A DNA stretch of 46,539 nt from an uncultured Clostridia bacterium (GCA_947589665.1 CANQBJ010000012.1:1-46539); one strand, 5' to 3'. Shown: positions 26,304-34,611, counted from the first letter of the stretch. The notes: a model not told the origin generated them from the letters alone. Program-made: numbers and translations.

Positions 26304-26987
26304 ATGAAAAACAAAAAGCAATTATTATATATTATTGTAGGAATTGTAGCTTTGATACTGCTTATTATCGTTGTGATCGTTGCGACCAAGGGCGCTAAAG
26401 ACAGCAGCAATGCTTCTGTCAGCGTTACCACTCAGGAGTCTGCCGTATATAAGGAGCCTGAGATAGCTCAGATAAAGCCTTCCGATCTGCCCCCAAAAAA
26501 GGAGCTTAAGGATATAAAGCTGGAGGATGTTATACAGACGGATAAGATCAACGACCAGTTTGCTCTGGCCAGATATGAGATCGACGGTGCCACCATTATC
26601 TACTATTTCCAGGCCGATAAGACTACTAACGGCGAAAGGCTTACAGTTACTGCCCGTTATATGAACCCTGCCGAGTATGAGATATCTCTGCCCTCAGGTG
26701 ACAAGGTGCAGAAAACCAATATCGGAGAATTTGAAATGACCTTCTATAACAGAATGATTTATTTTGTAGAGGATGAAAATTCTCAGATACCACCTACTAT
26801 TCAGAAAAATGTGGAAAAGGGCAATGCGGAAATAAGATACAGAAACGGTATATCCGAACTGGTAAAATGCCAGTCTATGCAGTGGTATGATAACGGTATT
26901 GCGTATAATATGGAGTCACTTAACAGAAGCTATAGCCTGGAGGATATGTCAAGGCTTGTTGCCGACTATCTTAATAACAGAAAATAA
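26304..26987 (+). CDS. Membrane-anchored extracytoplasmic protein, function unknown
   Basis: A 227-residue protein. Residues 1-6 are basic, 7-28 form one hydrophobic segment without a clear cleavage site, and 29-60 are a Ser/Thr/Pro-rich linker (QESAVYKEPEIAQIKPSD). Residues about 60-227 are a folded domain outside the membrane, with alternating beta-like text (ALARYEIDGATIIYYFQA) and a helical end (LEDMSRLVADYLNN). I do not recognise a family. It is 21 bp upstream of murC and probably in the same transcript, which hints at an envelope role. GGGAG precedes the ATG. Confidence 0.75.
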   Translation: MKNKKQLLYIIVGIVALILLIIVVIVATKGAKDSSNASVSVTTQESAVYKEPEIAQIKPSDLPPKKELKDIKLEDVIQTDKINDQFALARYEIDGATIIYYFQADKTTNGERLTVTARYMNPAEYEISLPSGDKVQKTNIGEFEMTFYNRMIYFVEDENSQIPPTIQKNVEKGNAEIRYRNGISELVKCQSMQWYDNGIAYNMESLNRSYSLEDMSRLVADYLNNRK

Positions 26988-27008
26988 ATAGCGAGAGAGG
27001 TATTTTTT

Positions 27009-28382
27009 ATGAAGCTTTCAGATTATAAAAATATTCACTTTATCGGTATTGGCGGCATAAGTATGTCCAGCCTTGCCGAAATACTCTTTTATAAGGGCTT
27101 TACCATTTCAGGCTCAGACGGTACTGCCTCTGCCGTTACAGACAGACTGAAGGAGCTGGGTATTACTGTGCATATAGGTCAGTCAGCCGAAAATATTACC
27201 GAGGATATAGACCTGGCAGTATATACGGCGGCTGTTCCTGAGGATAATGCCGAGCTTGTTGCGGCACGCAAAAGCAGGGCTGACGTTATTGACAGGGCTG
27301 AGCTTGTGGGTATGCTCATGCTGGAATACAAGCATCCTATTTCTGTTGCAGGTACTCATGGCAAAACTACCACTTCTTCTATGGTCACGGAAATATTTCT
27401 GGCGGCAGGCACTGATCCTACCGTTTCTATAGGCGGTATGCTGCCAAGCATAAAGGGCAATTTCAAGGTGGGTACTCAGGATTATTTCGTTCTTGAGACC
27501 TGTGAGTATAAGGACAGCTTTCTTAAGTTCAATCCCCACTCTGCTATTATACTTAATGTTGATGCGGATCATCTGGATTATTTCAAGAATATTGACAATA
27601 TATACCGTTCCTTTAATGCCTTTGCCAAAAGAGTACCAAGTGACGGCTTTATAGTTATAAACAAGGAAATTCCAAGACTTGACGAGGTACTGGAGGGTAC
27701 GGCTTGCCGTGTCATTACCTACGGTAAGGACAGCAGCGCAGACTGGTATCCTATGGATATTGAGTATGACACCATGGGTCACGGCGCATATAAGGCTGTT
27801 TATAAGGGCGATGTCATTGCCGAGGTAACTCTTATGATACCAGGCGAACACAATGTATACAATTCCCTCAGCGCCTTTGCTCTTGCCTATACCTACGGCA
27901 TTGACAAGAAGGCTATTGTAAAGGGTATTGAAAGCTATAAGGGCACAGACAGACGTTTCCAGTACAAGGGCAGCTTTAAGGATATTACGGTCATAGACGA
28001 CTATGCTCATCATCCTACGGAGATATCTGCCACTATAAGCAGCGCAAGGGCTAATGATATTAAGGAGCTTTGGATAGTGTTCCAGCCCCACACCTATACA
28101 AGAACATTTGCTCTGCTGGATAAGTTTGCCGAGGTGCTGTGCAAGGCGGATAAGGTGCTTTTGCCGGATATATATGCCTCAAGGGAAAAGGACACAGGCC
28201 TTGTTTCTTCCAGGGATCTTGCCGATAAGATAAACGAGCTTGGCGGCAATGCAGAATATTGCGGAACTTTCGACAAAGCCGAAAATTACATTTTACAAAA
28301 CTGTAATCCACATACAATGTTGATAACTATGGGCGCAGGCGATGTGTATAAATTAGGAGAAAAGCTTGTTTCAGCCAAGTAA
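27009..28382 (+). CDS. murC: UDP-N-acetylmuramate--L-alanine ligase
   Basis: ATP-dependent cytoplasmic ligase that adds L-Ala to UDP-MurNAc, the first step of stem-peptide synthesis. The 457 residues show the Mur ligase layout. The N-terminal UDP-binding loop is FIGIGGISMSSLAEIL, the ATP loop is GTHGKTTTSSM at about 115-125, then LETCEYKDSFLKF, LNVDADHLDYF, and the C-terminal DDYAHHPTEI and FQPHTYTRT. Length is normal. GAGAGAGG precedes the ATG. It is unlinked to murG or other dcw genes in the window. The stop is followed by an unusual gap with two DnaA-box-like sites. Confidence 0.96.
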   Translation: MKLSDYKNIHFIGIGGISMSSLAEILFYKGFTISGSDGTASAVTDRLKELGITVHIGQSAENITEDIDLAVYTAAVPEDNAELVAARKSRADVIDRAELVGMLMLEYKHPISVAGTHGKTTTSSMVTEIFLAAGTDPTVSIGGMLPSIKGNFKVGTQDYFVLETCEYKDSFLKFNPHSAIILNVDADHLDYFKNIDNIYRSFNAFAKRVPSDGFIVINKEIPRLDEVLEGTACRVITYGKDSSADWYPMDIEYDTMGHGAYKAVYKGDVIAEVTLMIPGEHNVYNSLSAFALAYTYGIDKKAIVKGIESYKGTDRRFQYKGSFKDITVIDDYAHHPTEISATISSARANDIKELWIVFQPHTYTRTFALLDKFAEVLCKADKVLLPDIYASREKDTGLVSSRDLADKINELGGNAEYCGTFDKAENYILQNCNPHTMLITMGAGDVYKLGEKLVSAK

Positions 28383-28400
28383 TACACAGATTTATCCCGC

Positions 28401-28452
28401 TTATCCACAAAAAAACCTTTGTTCGAAGTGCAAAAGTACGATGTTATCCACA
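28401..28452 (+). promoter_or_regulatory. Two DnaA-box-like sites
   Basis: Perfect TTATCCACA at 28401-28409 and 28444-28452, same strand, 43 bp apart (about four helical turns). A weaker TTATCCCGC precedes the first, at 28392. They lie between murC and the efp promoter. TTATCCACA is the consensus DnaA box. Confidence 0.6.
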
Positions 28453-28511
28453 AAATTTCAAGACTTTATAAAAATTTTTATACGTCTTTTATACAGATAT
28501 TCAAAAAAATA

Positions 28512-28540
28512 TTGCATTTTTTAACTTTATAGGTTATTAT
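28512..28540 (+). promoter_or_regulatory. Predicted efp promoter
   Basis: TTGCAT, 17-nt spacer, TATTAT, 33 nt before the start codon. Confidence 0.55.
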
Positions 28541-28572
28541 AGTATATATATGTTTTACAAGGAGGATAAATT

Positions 28573-29136
28573 ATGATTTCTGCCGGTGAATTTAGAAACG
28601 GTGTTACTATGGAATATGAAGGCAACATTTATCAGATAATTGAGTTCCAGCATGTTAAGCCCGGAAAAGGTGCTGCTTTCGTAAGAACTAAATTAAAGAA
28701 CCTGGTGTCAGGCGCTGTTGTCGAAAAAACCTTCAGACCTACAGAAAAAATGCCTAAGGCACATATTGACAGAAAGGATATGACCTATCTCTATGCAGAT
28801 GGCGATCTCTATAACTTTATGGATGTTGAGACTTATGACCAGATAGCTCTTCCCGCAAGCGAAATAGGTGATACTCTTAAGTATGTCAAGGAAAACGAGG
28901 TCGTTAAGGTGCTCAGCTATCAGGGCAAGGTATTCGGCATTGAGCCTCCTACTATTGTAGAGCTTACTATTACTGCTGCCGAGCCTGGTGTTAAGGGTGA
29001 TACAGCCACAGGTGCTACAAAGCCTGCTACTCTTGAAACAGGCGCTACTGTTAATGTACCTCTGTTTATCAATGAAGGCGAGGTCATCAAGATCGATACC
29101 AGAACAGGCGAGTACTTAGGCAGAGTTAATAACTGA
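28573..29136 (+). CDS. efp: Translation elongation factor P
   Basis: Ribosome-binding factor that relieves stalling at polyproline stretches. The 187 residues hold three beta-barrel domains: KOW-like N-domain, OB domain 2, and C-terminal domain with the family signature [19 protein letters not shown]. The tip of domain I is [10 protein letters not shown], so Lys32 is the position modified in other species; no modification enzyme is in the window. Proline-rich proteins nearby (PPPGPKP, EPPTEPPTEP) are plausible clients. AAGGAGG precedes the ATG. Confidence 0.97.
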   Translation: MISAGEFRNGVTMEYEGNIYQIIEFQHVKPGKGAAFVRTKLKNLVSGAVVEKTFRPTEKMPKAHIDRKDMTYLYADGDLYNFMDVETYDQIALPASEIGDTLKYVKENEVVKVLSYQGKVFGIEPPTIVELTITAAEPGVKGDTATGATKPATLETGATVNVPLFINEGEVIKIDTRTGEYLGRVNN

Positions 29137-29143
29137 CAAAATC

Positions 29144-29169
29144 AGCCGTGCTTAATGCACGGCTTTTTG
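29144..29169 (+). terminator. Terminator of efp
   Basis: AGCCGTGC, TTAAT loop, GCACGGCT, then TTTTTG. Confidence 0.92.
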
Positions 29170-29210
29170 TTATATACAGCTTAAAACCTTTATTTTTGCA
29201 AAAATAATCC

Positions 29211-29239
29211 TTGACATAGCTTATTATCTATGGTATCAT
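29211..29239 (+). promoter_or_regulatory. Predicted tRNA-cluster promoter
   Basis: TTGACA, 17-nt spacer, TATCAT, 25 nt before tRNA-Asn. Confidence 0.75.
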
Positions 29240-29263
29240 ATTATTTGTTGATAACATCAATAT

Positions 29264-29335
29264 TCCTCGATAGCTCAGCGGTAGAGCACTCGGCTGTTAA
29301 CCGATAGGTCGTAGGTTCGAATCCTACTCGGGGAG
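29264..29335 (+). tRNA. tRNA-Asn (GTT)
   Basis: Acceptor TCCTCGA pairs with TCGGGGA. D-loop AGCTCAGCGGTAGAGC, anticodon GTT at 29296-29298, T-loop GGTTCGAATCC. No encoded CCA. Confidence 0.96.
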
Positions 29336-29339
29336 CTTT

Positions 29340-29411
29340 GGCCCGTTGGTCAAGAGGCTAAGACGTGGCCCTCTCACGGCTAAAACAGGGGTTCGATTCC
29401 CCTACGGGTCA
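29340..29411 (+). tRNA. tRNA-Glu (CTC)
   Basis: Acceptor GGCCCGT pairs with ACGGGTC. Anticodon loop CTCTCAC has CTC at 29373-29375; the T-arm is GGGGTTCGATTCCCC. CTC reads GAG only, so another tRNA must read GAA. No encoded CCA. Confidence 0.94.
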
Positions 29412-29510
29412 TTCGAGCTTTTTATGGCTCAATGCTTACAATATGTTGCATCCTTTATTTATTTGTTTTTAATTTCTAAGCTTTCCAAACAAACATATTG
29501 TCAGCTATGA

Positions 29511-29582
29511 GGCGACATAGCCAAGTGGCTAAGGCATAGGACTGCAACTCCTCGATCCCCGGTTCAAATCCGGGTGTCGCCT
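29511..29582 (+). tRNA. tRNA-Cys (GCA)
   Basis: Acceptor GGCGACA pairs with TGTCGCC. Anticodon GCA at 29544-29546, T-arm CCGGTTCAAATCCGG. No encoded CCA. It is 99 bp from tRNA-Glu, probably in the same transcript. Confidence 0.95.
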
Positions 29583-29588
29583 TATTGA

Positions 29589-29617
29589 CCGGTCTGAGTA
29601 ATCAGACCGGCTTTTTT
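29589..29617 (+). terminator. Terminator of the tRNA cluster
   Basis: CCGGTCTG, AGTAAT loop, CAGACCGG, then CTTTTTTT. Confidence 0.93.
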
Positions 29618-29683
29618 TGTGTGTGGGAAATATGAATAATTACTCTGTTAACTTTATTGGTTTTATAACATAGATTATTGCAT

Positions 29684-29924
29684 TAAATTTTTGTTTAACG
29701 TAGAAAAACGACCCTTCCACCATGCTGCGCATGGTCCCCCTCCCCTCCGACGCTAACGCTAGGGGAGGTCATTTACCGTGAGGCGGTGACCACAGTTTAA
29801 TTGTTGTTAATTCTAAGTAAATTAGCGGCTTTGAAAGACGCATACCTTAACCTCCCCTATCAGGGGAGGGGGACCGCCGTTAGGCGGTGGAGAGGTCTAT
29901 TTTATTCAGTTAAACAAAAATTTA
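29684..29924 (+). repeat. Modular intergenic repeat, copy F (short form)
   Basis: Full copy in a convergent gap, with ends TAAATTTTTGTTTA and TAAACAAAAATTTA. First hairpin tip is CCATGC-TGC-GCATGG. The distal module is CTCCCC-TATCA-GGGGAG plus GACCGCC-GTTA-GGCGG, so the CCGCC hairpin that copy C has at its start is at the far end here. Confidence 0.9.
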
Positions 29925-29959
29925 TCCTATTATTTACTCCCCAAAAACATATCTTATAA

Positions 29960-29990
29960 AGCAAAAAGGCTGCCGTAATTGGCAGCCTTT
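29960..29990 (-). terminator. Terminator hairpin for the ABC ATPase gene
   Basis: AAAGGCTGCC/GGCAGCCTTT stem, near-symmetrical, with a run of T on the minus strand. Confidence 0.7.
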
Positions 29991-30065
29991 GGTTTAATGA
30001 GGGTAATTTATGTGTTGGCTTCGGTAATTTGTGGTTTGAGTTAAATTTTGTTATTACAATAATTT

Positions 30066-30088
30066 GACCCCTCCGAAAGGGAGGGGTC
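30066..30088 (-). terminator. Strong hairpin just after the ATPase stop
   Basis: GACCCCTCC/GGAGGGGTC 9-bp stem 14 bp beyond the stop codon. The following T-run is poor, so it may stabilise the mRNA end more than terminate. Confidence 0.5.
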
Positions 30089-30101
30089 GGTAAATTCGCT
30101 A

Positions 30102-31214
30102 TTAGTTGCAGATAGTAAGCTCTGTAGCCTTGTCGAAGATATGAATTCTGTTGATATCGAAAGCAACCTTAATGTTGTCACCGATCTTAGCAGTACTTCT
30201 GGAGTCTACTCTTGCAGTTACATTCTGTCCGCCGATGATAAGGAATAAGTTAGTTTCAGCACCGAGAAGCTCTGTAACCTCTACGTCTGCGTTAACTATA
30301 GAATCCTTAGAAGTGTTAAGGAATATTTCTTCATCATGTACATCCTCAGGTCTTACACCGAAGATAACTTCCTTGCCAACATAGCCGCCGTCAAGAACAG
30401 CCTTAGCCTTAGCCTCTGGAAGCTTTATTGAGTACTCGCCAAACTTAAGGCATACATCTGCGCCGTCCTTAGCAACAGTAGCGTTGATGAAGTTCATCTG
30501 AGGAGAACCGATGAAGCCTGCTACGAATAAGTTCTGAGGCTTATTGTAAAGGTTCTGAGGAGTATCTACCTGCTGGATAACACCATCTTTAAGAACTACG
30601 ATACGAGTACCAAGAGTCATAGCCTCTGTCTGGTCATGTGTAACGTAGATGAAAGTTGTCTGTAATCTCTGATGGAGCTTAGATATCTCTGATCTCATCT
30701 GTACTCTCAGCTTGGCATCAAGGTTTGAAAGAGGCTCATCCATAAGGAATACCTTTGGAGAACGTACGATAGCACGACCCATTGCAACTCTCTGTCTCTG
30801 ACCGCCTGAAAGAGCCTTTGGCTTTCTGTCAAGTAAGTGGTCGATGTCAAGAATCTTAGCTGCTTCTCTAACCTTCTTGTCTATCTCAGCCTTAGGAACC
30901 TTTCTAAGCTTAAGAGCAAATGCCATATTGTCATAAACTGTCATATGAGGATAAAGAGCATAGTTCTGGAAAACCATTGCTATATCTCTGTTCTTAGGAT
31001 CAACAGTGTTGCAAAGCTTGTCGCCGATCCATAACTCGCCGCTTGAGATATCCTCAAGACCTGCGATCATTCTAAGTGTAGTAGACTTACCACAGCCTGA
31101 AGGACCTACGAAGATGATAAATTCCTTATCTTCAATGTCAAGAGTGAAGTTTTTAACAGCTACGAAACCGTTAGGATATTTTTTTACAATGTTCTTTAAC
31201 TTGAGTTCTGCCAT
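30102..31214 (-). CDS. ugpC: Sugar ABC transporter ATP-binding protein (UgpC/MsmX/MalK family)
   Basis: A 370-residue ATPase of the MalK class. Walker A GPSGCGKST is at about 38-46. VFQNYALYPHMTVYDNM, LSGGQRQRVAMGRAI, FLMDEPLSNLDAKLR and YVTHDQTEAMTLG follow in order. Residues about 240-370 are the regulatory TOBE/MalK-type domain (FGVRPEDVHDEE). In Firmicutes one such ATPase often serves several sugar importers. No permease or binding protein lies beside it, which fits such a shared, housekeeping ATPase feeding on oligosaccharides. AAGGAGG precedes the ATG. Single gene. Confidence 0.93.
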   Translation of the reverse strand: MAELKLKNIVKKYPNGFVAVKNFTLDIEDKEFIIFVGPSGCGKSTTLRMIAGLEDISSGELWIGDKLCNTVDPKNRDIAMVFQNYALYPHMTVYDNMAFALKLRKVPKAEIDKKVREAAKILDIDHLLDRKPKALSGGQRQRVAMGRAIVRSPKVFLMDEPLSNLDAKLRVQMRSEISKLHQRLQTTFIYVTHDQTEAMTLGTRIVVLKDGVIQQVDTPQNLYNKPQNLFVAGFIGSPQMNFINATVAKDGADVCLKFGEYSIKLPEAKAKAVLDGGYVGKEVIFGVRPEDVHDEEIFLNTSKDSIVNADVEVTELLGAETNLFLIIGGQNVTARVDSRSTAKIGDNIKVAFDINRIHIFDKATELTICN

Positions 31215-31560
31215 TTAATTATTCCTCCTTAAATTGGGTATTTGCGACAAACGAGCATAAATACGTCTGTCTACCTTATTAATCTTAATTAATATAATAC
31301 TATTTTTCCTGTTTTCAATCTATATCATATTTAAACAAATTAGGCAAAAATTATTTATGCAAAACGCTAAGAATTATGAAAAAATGAATTTTTTGTAACA
31401 AAATTTATACACAATTACCACAAATTTTAAAACTGTTAATAAAAATAATAGGTAGATTTTTACAAAAATTATAACGAAAAGACAGCTTTAACAACATTAT
31501 AGTTAATCACGCAGTAATTTTTTGTATATAAACACGGTTTAAAATTCGTTTATTTTGGTT
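31215..31560. other. AT-rich upstream region, no gene seen
   Basis: Contains a weak minus-strand promoter candidate for the ATPase (TTGAAA at 31313-31318, 16-nt spacer, TATATT). The rest is A/T-rich; I see no terminator for the next gene's transcript. Confidence 0.35.
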
Positions 31561-32037
31561 TTATTCCTCACTTTTATCTGATCTGTATAATTTGTTATAT
31601 ATTGTTTCAAGAGCGTTATTGTGAAATCTCTGACAATGTCTTTTGCTCATCTCAAAGGGTATGCGCAGAGGCATCATCTCCCATGACATATTGTCTACAT
31701 ATCTTGCCTTTAATATATACTGCTCCGCATGGGGAAGGGCATCCACTATCTCGTCTATCTTCTGCTTGAGCAGCATATTTTCCTTAATAAGGGAATTAAG
31801 CTTTTCTATACGTCCCTCGCAGAGGGTTATGGAATTGACTATGCCTTCCTCCACGGGTTTGCTTATTCTGACTGATTTGGGCATACCGTCGTAGGTCATC
31901 GCCTTTATGTCCTTCATTGCTTTGCATATATCCTGTATGCTTGCAAGCTCACTTCTCTCCACACTCAATATGTATTTATAGCTGCCCCAGAGATGCATTG
32001 TATTTTTTAGCTCTTCTTTCTCCTTTTCTGTCAACAT
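31561..32037 (-). CDS. Sigma-region-4-like / phage-activator-like protein
   Basis: A 158-residue soluble protein. The N-terminal two thirds is a long helical, coiled-coil-like region (TEKEKEELKNTMHLWG, RIEKLNSLIKENMLLKQKI). The C-terminal 60 residues read LPHAEQYILKARYVDNMSWE, then a helix-turn-helix text ending KRHCQRFHNNALETIYNKL. This resembles sigma-70 region 4 and the phage late-activator/DUF1492 group, where such proteins act as transcription regulators. No phage genes surround it, so it may be a domesticated remnant. The ATG at 32037 follows AGAGGTGA; an in-frame ATG at 32088 adds 17 residues and starts only about 9 nt after the predicted transcription start. The promoter overlaps a LexA-like box. 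Confidence 0.6.
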   Translation of the reverse strand: MLTEKEKEELKNTMHLWGSYKYILSVERSELASIQDICKAMKDIKAMTYDGMPKSVRISKPVEEGIVNSITLCEGRIEKLNSLIKENMLLKQKIDEIVDALPHAEQYILKARYVDNMSWEMMPLRIPFEMSKRHCQRFHNNALETIYNKLYRSDKSEE

Positions 32038-32103
32038 ATTCACCTCTTTTATATGTATATTTTTTAAATGTTCGAATAAAATATCCATTTTTTGGATAAT
32101 TTT

Positions 32104-32132
32104 ATTGTATCATTAGAACAAATGTTTGTCAA
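32104..32132 (-). promoter_or_regulatory. Near-consensus promoter of the sigma-like gene
   Basis: Minus strand TTGACA, 17-nt spacer, TACAAT. Confidence 0.82.
32116..32128. promoter_or_regulatory. Candidate LexA (SOS) box
   Basis: GAACAAATGTTTG fits the Gram-positive form GAAC-N4-GTT(C/T)G, and it covers the spacer and edge of the -35 box, where a repressor would block polymerase. Confidence 0.5.
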
Positions 32133-32285
32133 GACAGTTTATTCGATGTCATTAGTATTAATATAATAATACTATATTAATATAATATCATATCTGAGCT
32201 TATATTGCAACACAAATATACAAAATTCGACAAAAATATACATCAAAAGATGGACTATATCAATACTCATATGTTATAAATGCAA

Positions 32286-32321
32286 AAATAAAAAAGCCCT
32301 GCGATATAAAACCACAGGGCT
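32286..32321 (-). terminator. Terminator after rplA
   Basis: Minus strand AGCCCTG/CAGGGCT stem with a 13-nt loop, then TTTTTATTTTT. It closes the ribosomal operon right after L1. Confidence 0.9.
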
Positions 32322-32345
32322 CTTATAAAGAAAATTCAAATTAAA

Positions 32346-33041
32346 TTAATCTGCAAGCTTGGCTGCATTGATCTTTACACTTGGTCCCATTGTTGTAGTA
32401 AGCACTACGCTCTTGAGATAAGTACCCTTTGCAGCGGCGGGTCTTGCCTTTATGATCGCACTCATGAGAGTTTTGAAGTTGTCCTGAAGCTTTTCGGCAC
32501 CGAAGGATACCTTGCCTACAGGAACATGGATTATATTTGTCTTATCAAGACGATACTCGATTTTACCTGCCTTGATCTCTTCTATAGCCTTTGTAACGTC
32601 CATAGTAACAGTACCTGCCTTTGGGTTAGGCATTAAGCCCTTAGGACCGAGTACCCTACCTAAACGTCCTACAAGACCCATCATATCGGGTGTTGCCACT
32701 ACTACGTCGAAATCAAACCAGTTTTCGCCCTGGATCTTTGCTACCATATCCTCTGCGCCTACATAATCTGCACCTGCTGCCTCAGCTTCGTCTGCCTTGG
32801 CACCCTTAGCAAATACAAGAACTCTGACAGTCTTACCTGTACCGTGAGGAAGTACGACAGCGCCTCTTACCTGCTGGTCTGCGTGACGGCTGTCTACACC
32901 TAAACGGATATGAGCCTCTACAGTTTCATCGAACTTTGCTGTGCTTAACTGTGGTATCAAAGCACATGCTTCGTTTACATCATATAAATTTGCTCTGTTT
33001 ACGAGCTTGCTTTTTTCGAGATATTTCTTTCCTCTTTTCAC
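32346..33041 (-). CDS. rplA: 50S ribosomal protein L1
   Basis: 231 residues, normal length. It binds 23S rRNA at the L1 stalk and in many bacteria represses its own mRNA. Family text: [20 protein letters not shown] start, [59 protein letters not shown] and the C-terminal [27 protein letters not shown] precedes the ATG. Last gene of the rpmG-secE-nusG-rplK-rplA block; rplJ and rplL, which commonly follow, are absent. Confidence 0.97.
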   Translation of the reverse strand: MKRGKKYLEKSKLVNRANLYDVNEACALIPQLSTAKFDETVEAHIRLGVDSRHADQQVRGAVVLPHGTGKTVRVLVFAKGAKADEAEAAGADYVGAEDMVAKIQGENWFDFDVVVATPDMMGLVGRLGRVLGPKGLMPNPKAGTVTMDVTKAIEEIKAGKIEYRLDKTNIIHVPVGKVSFGAEKLQDNFKTLMSAIIKARPAAAKGTYLKSVVLTTTMGPSVKINAAKLAD

Positions 33042-33056
33042 AATAGTTCCTCCTTA

Positions 33057-33087
33057 TGTGGTAATATCGGGAGTATTCCCTCCCACC
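33057..33087 (-). promoter_or_regulatory. Candidate L1-binding mRNA motif before rplA
   Basis: Minus strand GGTGGGAGGGAATACTCCCG followed by ATATTACCACA. Similar text precedes rplK. Such GTGGGAGG...ACCACA motifs recall L1 autoregulatory sites in Firmicutes. Confidence 0.55.
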
Positions 33088-33098
33088 TTATTCAACGA

Positions 33099-33524
33099 TT
33101 AGTCTTCTACTACAATACCCATACTTCTGGCTGTACCTGCTATCATGCTGATAGCTGCATCCATAGTTGCCGCAGTTAAGTCCGGCATCTTTGTTTCAGC
33201 TATCTTCTGAAGCTCAGCTCTTGAAATCTTGGCAACTTTAGTCTTGTTAGGAACACCTGAACCTGACTCTATCTTGCATGCCTTCTTTAAAAGAACGGCA
33301 GCAGGGGGAGTCTTAGTAATAAATGTAAAGCTCTTGTCCTGATAAACTGTGATTACTACGGGAATGATAAGTCCTGCATCCTTTGCAGTCCTCTCATTGA
33401 ACTCCTTACAGAAGCCCATAATGTTTACACCATGCTGACCTAAAGCAGGACCTACCGGTGGAGCCGGTGTTGCCTTGCCGGCAGCAATCTGTAATTTAAT
33501 AAAACCTTCAACCTTTTTAGCCAT
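33099..33524 (-). CDS. rplK: 50S ribosomal protein L11
   Basis: 141 residues, normal length. It forms the base of the GTPase-associated centre with 23S rRNA. N-terminal proline-rich text [40 protein letters not shown], and the C-terminal RNA-binding domain with [20 protein letters not shown] and [23 protein letters not shown] precedes the ATG. Between nusG and rplA. Confidence 0.98.
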   Translation of the reverse strand: MAKKVEGFIKLQIAAGKATPAPPVGPALGQHGVNIMGFCKEFNERTAKDAGLIIPVVITVYQDKSFTFITKTPPAAVLLKKACKIESGSGVPNKTKVAKISRAELQKIAETKMPDLTAATMDAAISMIAGTARSMGIVVED

Positions 33525-33543
33525 TTTAAGGCACCTCCTATAA

Positions 33544-33581
33544 TGTGGTAATTAGCGGGATATAGGGTATTTCCCTCCCAC
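33544..33581 (-). promoter_or_regulatory. Candidate L1-binding mRNA motif before rplK
   Basis: Minus strand GTGGGAGGGAAATACCC, short spacer, ATCCCGCTAATTACCACA. It shares its two ends with the motif before rplA. A GAGAGCAG/CTGCTCTC hairpin lies just upstream. Confidence 0.55.
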
Positions 33582-33605
33582 TGAGAGCAGACTGCTCTCA
33601 ATTTG

Positions 33606-34142
33606 TCAGTCTAACAGCTGGACCTGTGTGAAATCCAGCTCCATTGGGGTCTCACGACCAAACATAGAGATCGATACAGTAACAGTTTTTTTGTTAAGAT
33701 TAACCTCTTTTACAGTTCCGACGCTGTCGGCAAAGGCTCCTGTAGTTACAATTACGTTGTCGCCTGCCTTGATGTCGATGTCTGTAATATCGACGCTTTC
33801 AAGTCCCATTGCCAGGACTTCGCTTTCTGTAAGGGGTACGGGCTTTGATCCCGGACCTACGAAGCTCGTTACGCCTCGCGTATTTCTTACAACATACCAT
33901 GTATCGTCTGTCATTATCATTTTTACAAGAACGTAGCCGGGGAATAGCTTCCTCTGCACTACCTTTTTCCTGCCGTTTTTGACCTCAGTCACTTCTTCAA
34001 CAGGTACGGACACCTCCTGTATGAGATCGCCCATATTGCTGTTTTCCACAAGCTTTTCAATATTGGTCTTTACTTTGTTTTCATAACCTGAATAGGTGTG
34101 TATTACATACCAATTCAGCTCATTGTTAGTTTCTGTAGACAT
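33606..34142 (-). CDS. nusG: Transcription termination/antitermination factor NusG
   Basis: 178 residues, normal length. It binds RNA polymerase and links it to Rho or the ribosome. NGN domain with WYVIHTYSGYENKVKTNIEK near the N-terminus and RKLFPGYVLVKM; FVGPGSKPVPL marks the link to the C-terminal KOW domain (IKAGDNVIVTTGAFADSVG...). 18 bp downstream of secE, so co-transcribed. Confidence 0.97.
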   Translation of the reverse strand: MSTETNNELNWYVIHTYSGYENKVKTNIEKLVENSNMGDLIQEVSVPVEEVTEVKNGRKKVVQRKLFPGYVLVKMIMTDDTWYVVRNTRGVTSFVGPGSKPVPLTESEVLAMGLESVDITDIDIKAGDNVIVTTGAFADSVGTVKEVNLNKKTVTVSISMFGRETPMELDFTQVQLLD

Positions 34143-34160
34143 TACAATACCTCGTTTCCG

Positions 34161-34364
34161 TTATGCTAACAGTGACGCAAGTGCATTATATGCAACTGTT
34201 ACTATCTGGTCAAAGCCAAATATTATAGCACCGAATACTAATGAAATTAAGATTACAGAAACTGTTTCCTTGATAAGTTCATCCTTGCTAGGCCATATTA
34301 TTCTCTTGAATTCGGCTACGTGAGCCTTTACCCAGCTTGAAAAATCAAATTTTTCTTTTTTCAT
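34161..34364 (-). CDS. secE: Preprotein translocase subunit SecE
   Basis: 67 residues with one C-terminal membrane segment, the Gram-positive form. EFKRIIWPSKDELIKETVSV is the conserved amphipathic helix before the membrane segment. It stabilises SecY in the translocon, which the large secreted proteins of this window require. The ATG at 34364 follows AAGGGGAAGG; an upstream in-frame ATG at 34382 has no ribosome site. Between rpmG and nusG. Confidence 0.95.
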   Translation of the reverse strand: MKKEKFDFSSWVKAHVAEFKRIIWPSKDELIKETVSVILISLVFGAIIFGFDQIVTVAYNALASLLA

Positions 34365-34388
34365 TCTGCCTTCCCCTTTCATGAGGTA

Positions 34389-34538
34389 TTACTTAGTTTC
34401 TCTGTGTAAAGTATGTGTTTTGCAGAATCTACAATACTTCTTAGTCTCCATCCTCTCCGGATGCTCCTTCTTGTCCTTCATAGTGTCGTAGTTTCTCTGC
34501 TTACACTCTGTACAAGCTAATGTAATTCTTGTTCTCAA
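34389..34538 (-). CDS. rpmG: 50S ribosomal protein L33, zinc-binding form, TTG start
   Basis: A 49-residue protein: [20 protein letters not shown], then a Lys/Glu/Pro segment, then [16 protein letters not shown]. The two CxxC pairs (CTEC and CRFC) mark the zinc-binding C+ form of L33. The start is TTG, behind AGAGGTGGAAG. It is the first gene of the rpmG-secE-nusG-rplK-rplA block, the usual Firmicutes order. Confidence 0.93.
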   Translation of the reverse strand: MRTRITLACTECKQRNYDTMKDKKEHPERMETKKYCRFCKTHTLHRETK

Positions 34539-34584
34539 GACTTCCACCTCTCTTCAAATAATTTAATTTAAATTTTCTGCATAC

Positions 34585-34608
34585 AAAAAAAAGACGATAC
34601 GCGTCTTT
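34585..34608 (-). terminator. Terminator overlapping the rpmG promoter
   Basis: Minus strand AAAGACG-CGTAT-CGTCTTT followed by eight T residues (the stem extends into the T-run). It probably ends the XRE-regulator transcript, yet it begins at about the predicted start point of the rpmG transcript. Confidence 0.75.
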
Positions 34609-34611
34609 ATC

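Noticed and set aside
27183..28091. 302-codon antisense frame under murC
   Set aside because: Shadow of the highly conserved murC; no ribosome site.
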